From Pyricularia pennisetigena (Eukaryota; Ascomycota; Sordariomycetes; Magnaporthales; Pyriculariaceae), in contig NW_021940918.1 in the NCBI RefSeq assembly GCF_004337985.1, positions 1,984,001 through 2,048,000 on the forward strand: a DNA stretch of 64,000 nt, given 5' to 3'. The stretch's first letter is position 1. Every line of letters begins with the position of its first letter. The translations under genes and the position numbers were made by a program. Shown piece by piece: positions 1-10,690 of this stretch. The notes beneath the pieces were generated by a model. That model worked only from the letters and a program-made list of their open reading frames with translations, searched no databases and had not been told where the DNA came from.

Positions 1-681
1 TCACTGTAACGTACCAAAAGCAGTCTGGTTTTGGTTCGAAAATTACCAACCTGTCAAAGAAAAAAAAAAAAGAATGACGTCGAAACAGGTGAGCTATATG
101 CAAGGCAACGGTACAAAATGAAGATATCTTGGGTCTCGTCGTCGCGAGGTGTCACGGCCCTGAAAAAAAAAGTGGCTGAACCAAGGAGAAACGGGAGCTT
201 GGTTCGGGGTCCAAATTTGTACCACGTGCTTCAGTGTCCCTGCCTGTGGTATGGTGCTTCAGTGGCTGCAAGGGCAGCAGATGTCCCCACAGGGCTGGCG
301 TTCTCCCCCACAAACTTCCCAGTATCGCCTAGAGAGACCCGGAAAGGCCCCCATTCAAGGTATTTCAGATGCCGATCATGACGATTGTTCCATTCCCTGA
401 ACCGGTTTGCCTCCTCCTTGTCTACTTTTGCTCATCTTCCTTTTGGGATATCGTTCACCAATGATAACACCCATACTTGTCGCAATCATCAAGCCACCAA
501 TCGCTTGGAGATTCAAGCATCTTTTTTCCCGCCGCCATGATAACGGATACAAAAAGGACGATTGACGCCTCGCCCGGTGGCATTGGCCCACTGTGGAACA
601 CCAAGAAACCCCAGGCGTAATCCCAGCTTTTGGAGACCACCATCGTCGATAAACTTCATCGCCGTTGCAAAAACCGCGATC
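1..681. other. Intergenic, no gene recognised
   Basis: No convincing coding region is seen. The stretch holds short A tracts (about 60-71 and 163-171) of the kind scattered through all spacers in this window. The minus-strand open frames that enter it from 906 are the antisense of the barrel-protein gene. Confidence 0.6.
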
Positions 682-1434
682 ATGTCTGCAACCACGGCAA
701 CAGCTGGCCCCGACGGGGCAGGCACAAACCCCCGCGCTCCAGAACCAACCCTGGAATGGGAGACGCGAACCCCGAAACCGAGCCGCTTCAGCAGGTTCAT
801 GCCAGGAGGGGCCGGGAGCCAACCTGGCCACCAACAACACCACGACCCGGAACGGGTCCCCGACGACGACGCGGCTCTCGCGCACAAAGAGGCCGGGCAG
901 GCGCATTATGGTTCAAACCGCAGCCATCACGGCAACCGCCTCGACAGGATCCTGCCGCCGCACAAAAGGTACCTCGGTATGCGCAGGCGCGTCTTCCTGC
1001 TCGTGCTCGCGGCCGTCGTCGCGCTGCTGATCCTCATCGTCGGCCTCGCGGCCGGCCTATCGTCGCGCTCCGGCGGCAGGGAAAAGATGCCGCTCCCAGA
1101 GGATGGCGAGACGTACCAGGGCGAGCTGACGTACTACAACCCGGGACTGGGCGCCTGCGGCAAGGACCACGACGACGCCGACATGGTGGTCGCCGTCGCC
1201 CGCGAGCTGTTTGACGAGGCGGCGGGCGGTGCGGATGCGAATCCCAACAACAACAGGCTCTGCGGCAGGAAGATCCGCGTGTCGGCCGACGGCGGCCGCG
1301 ATTCGATCGAGGTTACCGTCGTGGACCGCTGCGAGGGGTGCAAGTCGACCGATCTGGACCTGTCGCCTGCTGCGTTCAGAAGGCTTGCCGACGAGAGTCG
1401 GGGTCGCGTCAAGGGCGAGTGGCAGTGGGTATAA
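682..1434 (+). CDS. Membrane-anchored RlpA-like double-psi beta-barrel protein
   Basis: Single-exon gene of 250 aa starting at ATG 682; an upstream in-frame ATG at 562 would add 40 low-complexity residues and is less likely. Residues 1-100 are polar and Pro/His/Arg-rich. Residues about 101-128 form one strong hydrophobic segment (RRVFLLVLAAVVALLILIVG), preceded by basic residues, so a type II membrane orientation is expected. The C-terminal ~105 residues look like an RlpA/expansin-like double-psi barrel: a GELTYYNPGLGACG start, Asn/Cys-containing middle (NNRLCGRKIRV) and the family signature VVDRCEGCKSTDLDLS near the end. Family members are usually secreted (cerato-platanin/expansin-like or kiwellin-like proteins); here the barrel would be held at the cell surface by the helix. 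Substrate is unknown, and cell-wall contact is an inference. Confidence 0.78.
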   Translation: MSATTATAGPDGAGTNPRAPEPTLEWETRTPKPSRFSRFMPGGAGSQPGHQQHHDPERVPDDDAALAHKEAGQAHYGSNRSHHGNRLDRILPPHKRYLGMRRRVFLLVLAAVVALLILIVGLAAGLSSRSGGREKMPLPEDGETYQGELTYYNPGLGACGKDHDDADMVVAVARELFDEAAGGADANPNNNRLCGRKIRVSADGGRDSIEVTVVDRCEGCKSTDLDLSPAAFRRLADESRGRVKGEWQWV

Positions 1435-1572
1435 GAAGGGTGGCAATTGTATGGCTCTTTTTTTTTTTTTCTTTTTTCTTTTCCTCTGAGGATGAATTAA
1501 TGTCTTGTTTTCTGCATGATATCTGCTCCATTCCCCATCTTGCATTCAGAGTGACCGCGACCAGCTTGATGT

Positions 1573-3246
1573 TCATGTGGCACGGCCGGATGCTTTCTCT
1601 TTCTCCTCGTCGTTATCGGTACCCGTTCTTTGCTCGCTGGTCTCCGGCAGGCCGACATCTGTACGGCTTCCCATCGTGCCCGTCCGATTCCCGTCCCGGA
1701 CGTTCCCGCTGCTGTCAGAAGCCAGGGCCGGAGTGGGGAAATCCCCGAGGCTGCGCCTCGGCACCGCATACGACCTCTGCGGCGGCGTCAGCAATTCTGG
1801 AGCAGCGCCCAGGGCTGTATGTATATCAATCTCGGACCCGTCCTCGCTGGGGCGCCGCTCGGCGAGATCCCGACCCTCGACGTCCCCGTGGAAGCTCTCC
1901 GCCGCATCACCGGCGCCGCCAGTACCGCCGGTGCCGCGACTGCCAGCACCAGCACCAAAGACAGGCATGGCAAAGGTGGGCGCGGGCAGCACGGGATCGT
2001 CGCTCTCCCTCGTCAGCTTCGACTTTGGCCTCAGGCAGGGGCACCACTGCAGGAGCAGGGGCCAGATGATGGGCATGTTGGCGACGTAGACGGCGACGCT
2101 GGTCTCGCGGATGTACCAGAGCATGTAGGCCGGGTCCCAGCCGGCGGTGAGGTCGAAGCACTTTGTCAGGACGGCGGCGACGATGACGAAGACGCCGGTG
2201 GAGAAGACGGCGACCAGCATGGCCTTTTGGCGCCGGGGCATGCGCACGCGCACGACGAGCGGGAGCGGGATGCAGAGCATGAAGAGGTCCGACGTGACGT
2301 TGAGCACGCCCTCGACCAGCTCGTAGCTCTCGTACGTCGTGCAGTCGCGCGACGGCGGCGGGAACGCGTACAGGTCCGAAAACGGCCGGCAGTGGCTGAA
2401 GAACATGACCTGCGTCGTCGTCCAGCACAGCGCCACGTACACGGCCAGCAGCCGCACCAGGCGCTGCGCGTTGGTCCCGAGGGTGAGCCGCGTGTACAGC
2501 ACTAGCATGCAGCACTTGAGGACGTAGAGGAGGTTCAGGAGGCATTGTTCGTTGACGCTGAAGAGGGGCGGGGGAAAATATTACAGAGAAGGGTTAGAAG
2601 ATGGCTTTTTTTTTTCTGTTTCTGTTTTGTACCTGCGAGTGAGCAGGTGAAAAAAGAAAANNNNNNNNNNNNNNNNNNNNNNNNNNNNNNNNNNNNNNNN
2701 NNNNNNNNNNNNNNNNNNNNNNNNNNNNNNNNNNNNNCTGCTCACAGGGCGATCTTGGATCCCCTGATGCGCTCCTGGATGTCTTCTTCGGTCAGAGGGC
2801 CAGCGGCGTCTGGCGGATACGGAATCGATCCGCCTCCCGAACATGTGATGTTTAGTCCCACGATGAGGCCTGTGTAGAGAACCTGGGGTTAGGGATGTGT
2901 CAGCAAATAATATTGTTCCAAGAAGAAGAAAAAAAAAAGAAGTTTGGTCCAAGGCTGCAACCGCCAAAAGAGGGCTCACCAGGGCCGGCAACATCAATAT
3001 GTCATCAAGGCGCAAGTGCCTCCAGCCAAGCTTCGTGATGCTTGCATACCTGAGGAAATACATGTCAGTTTTTTTGCCCTAAATGTGGAGAATAAGAAAA
3101 AAGCAAGCCCGGAATAGACACCAGGCAAACAACTCGACACTTCTTGGCACTCACATGCGCAGGCCTACAAACATCAACCCCACCGCATACATAGTCCAGC
3201 CCTGGACCTTGATCTGGTCGGCAAACTCGTCTTCGGGGGCACCCAT
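1573..3246 (-). CDS. SAT4/PTH11-type integral membrane protein
   Basis: Four exons on the minus strand: 3155-3246, 2980-3049, 2746-2882 and 1573-2557, giving 427 aa with every phase matching. Donors are GTGAGT/GTGAGC and acceptors are CAG. The protein has about seven hydrophobic segments in its first 270 residues, with the fungal rhodopsin-like SAT4 (PTH11-type GPCR-like) layout: a Met-Gly start, an RLDDILMLPAL helix, a loop with CSGGGSIPYPP, and the Cys-containing extracellular segment CRPFSDLYAFPPPSRDC. The C-terminal tail (about 150 residues) is Gly/Ser/Asp-rich and probably cytosolic. Intron 3 contains the 77-nt assembly gap, but the codon split across it (CT|C) closes in frame and the residues on each side join as in the family, so nothing coding appears lost. 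The ligand is unknown. Confidence 0.85.
2661..2737. other. Assembly gap (77 N) inside an intron
   Basis: A run of unknown bases lies next to an A-rich stretch in intron 3 of the SAT4 gene. The true intron length is therefore uncertain. Confidence 0.98.
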
Positions 3247-5790
3247 CTTGCGTGGGAGGAGCTGCTGCTACGGAGGTGTGTAGAAGAAGAGAGAGAAAAA
3301 AAAAAGATATCTATAAAAATGCTCTATATTTTTCTGGCTCCACCGGGCACAAATAGGTTTTGGTTGTCAAGATGTCCCGGGCACTGCTAGGGCATACAAC
3401 TTTCGAAAAGAAAAAAAAAAGCCAATGACAGTTTCCAAGTCAGCGGTAGCACCTTTCCAGGCTCCCGGTCGTTGAGTAGAGGCAGAGGGATCAAGGTTGC
3501 GGTAGCGTGTTTGAGGAACCATCCCTCACCACGGGAGGGTTGCACACCCGTTTTTGTCTTTTGTTTTTTTTTTCGGGCGCAAAGCAACATGCAACCGCGG
3601 CGGCGTTCACGGGCTACATGGTGGCGATACAGGGACTGGTCGGCGGGAAACAAAAGACATGTGAGCGCCCCGATGGCCAGCGACTCTGTAGAATTAGTCC
3701 TGATCACCTACAGACAGCCCATCCAGGGAACCAGGAAAGTTTTTTTTTCTGTTCTTTTTTCTTCCAAAACGAAAAAAAAAAAACAAGAAAGCCGCTAGGC
3801 CGGGGGGGCTGTGTGAGCTTCTTGAGTAATTCATGTCTTCTCCGAAGCGGACGCTAGACTCGGTATCTGCTTTCCGGTTATGGGAAAGGGTTCGGTCAAT
3901 GGGCGAACTAGGTGGCTCCGGACGGTCTGATGTTGAAAAAAAAGACTGCTCTAGCCGACTGTGGGTTTTCGTCCGAGTATAGGCATCGAGGGGGGTTTTA
4001 TTCTTGGGACCAAGGGCTTTTTTTTTTATCTGGAAACAGTCTCATCCCGAGACCAAGACACCATGTAGAGTTTGCAGAGACGGTAAAATCAACAAAGATG
4101 GTCCTGGTATGAAGCCAGGCGTTTTGCATAAGCGGGTTATTTTCGGAGAATAAACTGCCATGTATCCTTGGGCATTTATAATTTGCGGTCCGCCGAGCCA
4201 AGTTTGGCCCTAGCAAAGTCTGCCCAAGTTTTTTTTTCGTGTTTTGGCAAGGGGTAAGTTTTAAGATGCTGCAGGTGGGAGCAGGGTAGATGGGTTTTTT
4301 TTTCTCCTGACATGCACTATCGTGTAAAGAGACAGTTTCTGGGGCTTTGTGTACTATATCTACAGAAGATAGGTTATAATTGACAGATAGGATTGCTTGT
4401 AAAGAGATAGTTCAGCAACCATAAAACCACTTTTTTACAGCAGAGAAATCCCACGTCTAAATAAGGAAATGATAAGTGAACATGGGCCTTTGGGCATCGA
4501 ATTGTCCCGGGCATGGGAAAGCCTTTTATTGGCACTTGCACACCTTAAGATGCAAATAGGTAGGTACCTTGTTTAGTAATTTGAGCGTGTAGGGGCATAG
4601 TAGTTTCCTGACTTGGACCTAACCAGCAGCTTTTGATATCACGAATAAGACCCTGATAAACAACTTGAATAAATCAACAAGGTTCTTGGGACGGGGATAC
4701 TGAGACTATCAGGATCAGAGAACAGAGAAAGGCGCTTCTTGTCGCTCCAACTGAGTGAGGTCCAAAACAGGGGACTATAACTCTGGAGAACCCAATTCGT
4801 TGTAATTATTCTCCAACCAAATACGGTCAGTAGCAAATACGGATAGTAATCATTAGACGCAGAGTCGACACAATCATGACTTGGAATCAAGCTTCTACAA
4901 CGAAGCTGCACAATAATAAAAGACGGCACGTTGCCAAGCAACGATATCTTCTCGCGGGGCAAGCCTCCATCGACTCCTATGTAACCTGTGCCAGTCAGAG
5001 CCCACCTGAAGAGAGAGAGAAAAAAAAAAAAAAAAAAAAAAAGGGTTGATCCAATATTCTTGGGTTGGTATCCCATGCGCGTTGTTACATTATCCATCAT
5101 TTTATGCTCGGGGACCGAGCTCAGCTGCTCAACTGCTCAATGGGTAAAGATGCTGAATTGCCGAGACAAATGTGGCGTTTTCTTCCAGGTTGTTGGAGTT
5201 GGAGTGCGTCATTGGCAAGGCTAGGATGCGCATCAAGGGTGGGAAGCGGCCGATCAATATAATGCCTGGACGGATTATTGAAAGGGCACAACGGCGTTTC
5301 TCTTAACCGGCAGTTATTTTCTGGCGTTGGTTCTATTATCTGGGCTCTTTTTTTTTTTCTGTAGCCTTGATGTCGCCTTCTTTGCTCTTGGTAGAGGCGT
5401 TTAGTTGCCCAATTGATCGTGTGGGCATTCCTACCCTGGGGGGCTCCACGTCAATAACCACGTCAGTTAAAAGCGAGAGAGAAAAAAAAGGAAGGAATTG
5501 GTTTTGGATTCAACAAAGAATTTGGTTTGGAGCCTTGGCTATATATAACATGGAAAAAAATAGCTGTCGATCAAAATAATTATCGCATAAAAAAAACATT
5601 GTACATTGCCAACTCTCACCCGCACATCATACAATTGAGAAAGCCTCTGTATAACTAAATTAATCGAAAATCAAACCTTGAGCTTTGCGATTGTCCCCCA
5701 ATTAATAAGGCTTGTCAACACTGTTGTTTATCTTTTAACAAGCAAACAAATAACGATTTCCCGCCTCGTCTCTTCAAATCGCCCTTGGAA
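3247..5790. other. Intergenic, AT-rich with A/T homopolymers
   Basis: About 2.5 kb with no recognised gene. Several A or T tracts occur, the longest being an A tract from about 5020 to 5042. The right end is the promoter side of the P450 gene. Confidence 0.6.
5539..5549 (+). promoter_or_regulatory. TATA-like box upstream of the P450 gene
   Basis: The sequence CTATATATAAC lies about 240 nt before the P450 start codon. It is the best TATA match in this spacer; its use is inferred. Confidence 0.4.
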
Positions 5791-7365
5791 ATGCTCGAGC
5801 TCCTTGCGCGTCCGGCCGTGGCCGCGCCGGTCCTGCTCCTGGTCGGATATATTCTCCATCACCTCGTGGTCAGGTCGCCCAAGCTGCCAGATCTGCCCAT
5901 CGTCGGCGCCAAGGAAGGCGACTGGTTCCCCATGCTCCAGGCGAGATGGAGAAACATTGTCGACTTCGAGGCCAGCCTCCGCGAGGGCTACCAAAGGTAC
6001 AAAGGCCAGCCCGTGGTCGTCCCGGCGTCGCACCGGACCAGCGTCATGCTCCCGCTGTCCGATGTCGAGTGGTACCTGAACCAGCCCGACGACGTGCTCA
6101 GCTTCCACCTCGCGGCCCACGAGACCCTGCAGCTGGACCACACCAGCTTGGACCGCCGCCTGGCCCACGACACGGCCAACAACCGCGTCGTGACGGTGAC
6201 GCTGAACGGGCAGCTCGGCAACCTGGCGCCCGACGTGCTGGACGAGGTCCGGGTCGGGTTCGAAAAGTGCTGGGGCGACAGGCCGGGCGAGGCGCGGGAG
6301 GTGAACCTCTACGAGACCACGACGCGCATCATCGCCGGCGTCACGGCCCGCATCATCCTCGGCGCCTCCTTCAGCCGCGACGAGGACTTCCTCAAGCTGA
6401 GCACCGCCTGCGCCCAGGACGTGCTGATCTCGGCGCAGATCCTGACCTTCACCTGGAAGCCGCTGCGGCCGGTCCTCGCGCCCCTGGTCACGCTCGCCGC
6501 CAAGACGCGCCTGCGCCGCTACAAGCGCGCCATCGCGCCCGAGGTGAACCGCCGGCTGGCGGCCTGGGATGCTCGGGCCCGGGGCGTCGAGGCCGAGGCC
6601 GAGGCCGAGGACGAGGGCGAGCCGAACGACTTTCTGCAGTGGACGATCCGCCAGGCCAAGGAGAGCGGCGACCCGACCATGTGGGAGCTCGACATGCTGG
6701 CGGGCCGCACGCTCATGCTCAACTTTGCGGCGATCCACACGTCGTCGCTCACGCAGACGGCGGCGGTGCTGGAGCTGGCGGCGAGCAAAGGCTCGGTCGC
6801 GGCCGAGCTCCGGGCCGAGATACGCGCCGTGGTGGCCGAGCACGGCTGGACGAAGCGGGCGGTGGCGCGCATGGAGAAGCTCGACTCGGTGTTCCGCGAG
6901 AGCGCGCGGCTCAACTCGTTCGTCACGCTCGGCGTGGAGCGCAAGGTGGTGGCGGCGGGCGGCGTGACGACGCCGTCGGGCCTGCACGTGCCGCGGGGAG
7001 GCTGGGTGTGCCTGCCGGCGTACGGCGTGCTGCACGACGAGGCCGTCTACCCGGGCGCCGAGGAGTTCCGGTCGTTTCGGTTCTCGGACGCGCGGGCCGA
7101 CGACGGCGGCGGCGCCACCTCGTACGTCGAGCGCGCCAGGAACGCCTTCCCCACCACCAAGCCCGAGTTCCTGGCGTTTGGCCACGGCCGCCACGCCTGT
7201 CCCGGCAGGTTCTTTGCCGCCCTGGAGCTCAAGATGATGATGGCGTACATTGTGCTCAACTACGACATCTCGCCGCGCGAAAAGACGCCCAACATGTGGT
7301 TTGGCGTGAACAGGGTGCCGGATATGACTGCCAAGATACGGGTTCAGAGGAGGGAAAAGTCATAG
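5791..7365 (+). CDS. Cytochrome P450 monooxygenase
   Basis: Intronless gene of 524 aa, a normal length for a microsomal fungal P450. The first true ATG is at 5791. An N-terminal membrane anchor (about residues 8-28) is followed by a proline-rich hinge (PKLPDLPIVG). The I-helix reads FAAIHTSS around residues 312-319, the K-helix ExxR is E370-S-A-R373, and the haem loop is FGHGRHACPG with the thiolate ligand at Cys470. The AAIHT-type I-helix, in place of AGxDT, is typical of the fungal ent-kaurene-oxidase-like/CYP503-type group, so a terpenoid or similar hydrophobic substrate is possible, but no cyclase or synthase lies nearby to support a pathway. Very high GC with an Ala/Glu-rich insert near residues 260-275 (EAEAEAEDEGE). 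Confidence 0.92.
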   Translation: MLELLARPAVAAPVLLLVGYILHHLVVRSPKLPDLPIVGAKEGDWFPMLQARWRNIVDFEASLREGYQRYKGQPVVVPASHRTSVMLPLSDVEWYLNQPDDVLSFHLAAHETLQLDHTSLDRRLAHDTANNRVVTVTLNGQLGNLAPDVLDEVRVGFEKCWGDRPGEAREVNLYETTTRIIAGVTARIILGASFSRDEDFLKLSTACAQDVLISAQILTFTWKPLRPVLAPLVTLAAKTRLRRYKRAIAPEVNRRLAAWDARARGVEAEAEAEDEGEPNDFLQWTIRQAKESGDPTMWELDMLAGRTLMLNFAAIHTSSLTQTAAVLELAASKGSVAAELRAEIRAVVAEHGWTKRAVARMEKLDSVFRESARLNSFVTLGVERKVVAAGGVTTPSGLHVPRGGWVCLPAYGVLHDEAVYPGAEEFRSFRFSDARADDGGGATSYVERARNAFPTTKPEFLAFGHGRHACPGRFFAALELKMMMAYIVLNYDISPREKTPNMWFGVNRVPDMTAKIRVQRREKS

Positions 7366-8142
7366 AGTGTAATGGTTGACAGACTCTGATGTTTGGAATG
7401 GGATGGTACAGTCCAGATGAAAAAAAAAAAATAGAAGAAGAAAAAAAAAAAAAATAAAGAAAACGTCCGACCAACCTTTGCCCCTGACACATTCACGCTG
7501 GACCGACCCGCATGCGGCTCTGAAGCCAACCGTCTGTTTTTGAGTGCGCAACGTTCACCTTGAAGCACATTGGATTGGTCTATCCGCACTTGTCATCTGA
7601 CAAGTTGCCTCTTATTCTCCTTAGCTCCAGTCGCACGAGTGACAACAATATTGCAGCCCCAACATACCCAACCGCTCTATGATCGGCGCAAAAGGAGGAG
7701 CTGGACAAGCATGGCATTAGGACTCAAGTCATTTCCCCTGAAAAAGTCTCAGGCTCCGTCACTCGCAACAAACAAGCGGTGTGCCGTCCAAAAATAGAAC
7801 CATGCCACAACATCGCCTTGCGTAATTTATGAGACGGAGCAGGAAGGGGCTGACGGTCGACAAAAAGACCTGTTCCCACGACGACTGGCTGGCCAAGTCG
7901 TACAGGGTCTGGTAGGACCACAAAACCGGCACTCTGGTGGGTTTTCATCCTAGGCTGCGTGGCTCCACGCCCGCCTGGACGAGCGCTCTCTCAGACTTAA
8001 CTTGGTCGTCTGGAAGGACGCGCCTCGGCCAGCCCAACGTCGAGATGTTGACGATTTCCGTGCTGCGACGGGCCGAAAACTCGGCGGCTAGCACAATACA
8101 GAAAAATACATCTATCTGTACAGATGCGCTCCCGTCCATCCG
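7366..8142. other. Convergent 3' spacer
   Basis: No gene recognised between the 3' ends of the P450 and permease genes. A-rich tracts (about 7419-7455) follow the P450 stop. Confidence 0.6.
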
Positions 8143-9926
8143 CTACCTAGCATCCTCGTTCCTCTGCAGCACTATCTCGACCACCTTCGTGTTCGGACCT
8201 TCCCAGTGGCCCCTGGCCCACAAGAACCAATAGCCGAGGGCGCAGGCGATGACGAGCACGTACAAGGGACCCGAATAGTTCATGTTGGTGGCGGTGACGG
8301 GTAGCAGGTTCGGAAAGGGCAGCCAGACGATCTGGTAGACGGTGTACAGCAGGCCGGCCGCGTTGAAAAACAGCCCGAACCCGCCGCAGTTCCACTCGCC
8401 CAGCTCGAGGCCGCCGCCGCCGCCGCCGCCGCCGAGCCGCGCAAACATGACGCAGCAGAGCGCGATGGCGTAGCTGACGTACAGGGCCAGGGCCGACAGG
8501 GCCGTGATGGCGCCAAACGCGATGAAGGCGCGGTCGTTGAGCGTCAGCAGGGCGAGCACGGCTATGATGGCCGCGGTGCCCAGGACCGCGCGCATGGGCA
8601 CGCGCGTGCGCCCGTCCACCACGGCAAAGTACCGCGGGAGGCCGCCGTCGCGAGACCAGGCCCAGGTGAGGCGCGACACGGACGACAGGTTGCCGATGGC
8701 GCCGGCGAAGTTGCCCAGCATCATGGCCGAGACCATGGCGACGGTGGCGGTCGGGGACGAGGTGGCGTGGTTCAAGATGGTGGAGATGGGGCTGATGGAG
8801 GAGAGGATCTCGTCGAGGTCTGGCATGGCGATCTGCGCATGAACTGCTTTAGAAAAAGAAAAGAAAAAAAATGCTCTCGTGTCTTGATCAACTCAAGTCA
8901 AGTCAAGCGGTGATTGGGTTTGGCAAAAGAGCCGAGACTTACACCGAATGTAATCACCATGATGAAGCCCATGACAAGATTCGCAACGTAACCCCAGAAC
9001 ATGCCCGCGGGAACGGCACGCTTTGGATTGCGTGTCTCCTCGCCCAGGTGTACGGTACCTTCGAATGCTGTTGGCGGAGATGGAGGTTTTTTTTTTAAGT
9101 GTCAGTCTATCTTTGCTTTTCCCCAATATCTTTTTTTTTTTCTTTCAACTTCACAATCAGTGCGAGCCTCACCAATAAACAGATAAATGGTGGCAAGTGA
9201 GCCGACGTTGAAAGAAACAAAGTCACCCCAACCACTGACACTGCTTTTCGTCAAAAAGATGTCGAGGCTGTTCCGCGGCGCCACAACCCAAAGCACAACG
9301 AGGACGACAAGAAACAAAACCACGTTCACTACGCCGGCGAGCAGCTCGAACCAAGGCACGGCCCAGAACGCCCACAGGTTCACGGCCGCGATCAAAACGA
9401 GATACGTCATGATCATGAGCGTGGTCTGCCAGCCGGTGGGCGTCCAGTCCGTGTGCGCAACGTTGATGGCGCCCTGCAGGGTGATGATGCCGGCGTTGAA
9501 GTAGCTAGCGAGCATGGAGACGTAGCCCAGCCAGGTGGTCCAGCCCTGCATCCAGGTCAGGAACCGCCGCGTCCGGGGAGGGGCGTAGTGGTACGTCCAG
9601 TAGTACTGCGCGCCGGCGACGGGCCTGACGGAAGCCATCTCGGCAAACGACGCCACCTGGCAGCCCACCCCCAGGGACACGATCACGTAGCCAAACAGCC
9701 AGCCCTGCGGTCCGCCGTTCTGCAACGCAAAGTAGACGTTGCCGCCCACGCCGTACCACGTGCCGTACATGGCCAGGTTCAGCGCGAAGAGCTGCTCCGT
9801 GCTGAAGAGCCGCCTTGTGCGCGTCTGCCTGACCAGCGTGGTGTCGTCGTACGAGTATCTGGGCTTCTCGGCCGGTGACGAGCCGACTTCCTGGAATGAC
9901 ATGGCTTCTGTGTTGCTTGTTGTCAT
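8143..9926 (-). CDS. APC-family amino acid/choline-type permease
   Basis: Three exons on the minus strand: 9173-9926, 8943-9067 and 8143-8832, giving 522 aa with matching phases. About 12 transmembrane segments are visible. The N-terminal TM1 region (FALNLAMYGTWYGVGGNVYF) and the cytosolic loop after TM6 (EETRNPKRAVPAGMFWGYVA) mark the fungal amino-acid/choline permease branch of the APC superfamily, related to HNM1- and UGA4-type carriers. Start chosen at ATG 9926 because the frame above it is basic, intron-like and next to a T tract. A Gly-rich run (8408-8431, eight or more Gly codons) sits in a loop near the C-terminal third. It shares a 764-nt divergent spacer with the second SAT4 gene. 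Substrate cannot be read from sequence; amines or choline-like compounds are as likely as amino acids. Confidence 0.87.
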
Positions 9927-10690
9927 CGTAAGGGAAATATTTCCATTTCTCTTTTTTTTTTCTTTTTGGCCTAGAGGAGTAGTTTTCGCAGCCGGGAGAA
10001 AGCATATTTTATCTCCAGACCCCAAGGTTTCTCGCTGCATATTCTGCGAGTCAAACTAGAGCGCACGCATGCTTCATGTGAACTTCGTGGTCTGATGACA
10101 GGCAATGCACCGAAAATGCAAAAGGAGGAAAGAGAATACCCGTAGCCAGTAGTCTGGGAGTTGCTTTGGGACGATTCGGCCCTTTCTCGTTAGCTCGTCT
10201 TTTCCCGGCCAGGTTATGGATCTTTATACTGAAAAGTCGCCGACGCCATCACTACTCGTTTGACTCGCCTTCAGAGTCTTTCAGTAGGTTTTTGCGATGG
10301 AAAACCAGTCATCCAATCCATCTGTTCCCTCTCAATTGGACCCGCTACTTAGCCTATTCAAGAAGTTTAGCATGTCAGTCCGATGTGTTGGTTGCTGCTG
10401 GTCTTAATGAAAAGGTTAGCGCAAAAGCTCTATATGGTTTCCGAACTATTCTGGTCCAGATGGTGTTTGTTGCTGCTGCAAATCCCCAGACCCTCCGCAT
10501 TGAAAACTATGGACCTTTCAGCCATGCACTGGACGAAGCTTCTTCAATATCCCCCCCAATCCGTCCTCGCAATGCTTCTTAAACCGGAAGGATTAGTTTA
10601 GTCCCTGTAACCTACTTCAAAACCAGTATGGATACAGAGAGCTAAAGGATTGCGACTTGGCTGCACCTTCACCATCTTCTCCCATTTGTC
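9927..10690. other. Divergent promoter spacer
   Basis: Between the start codons of the minus-strand permease and the plus-strand SAT4 gene. No separate gene recognised. Both genes encode membrane proteins; co-regulation is possible but not shown. Confidence 0.5.

Noticed and set aside
5728..7194. 488-codon minus-strand frame and 477-codon plus frame over the P450
   Set aside because: High-GC shadow frames; the P450 frame has all catalytic motifs.
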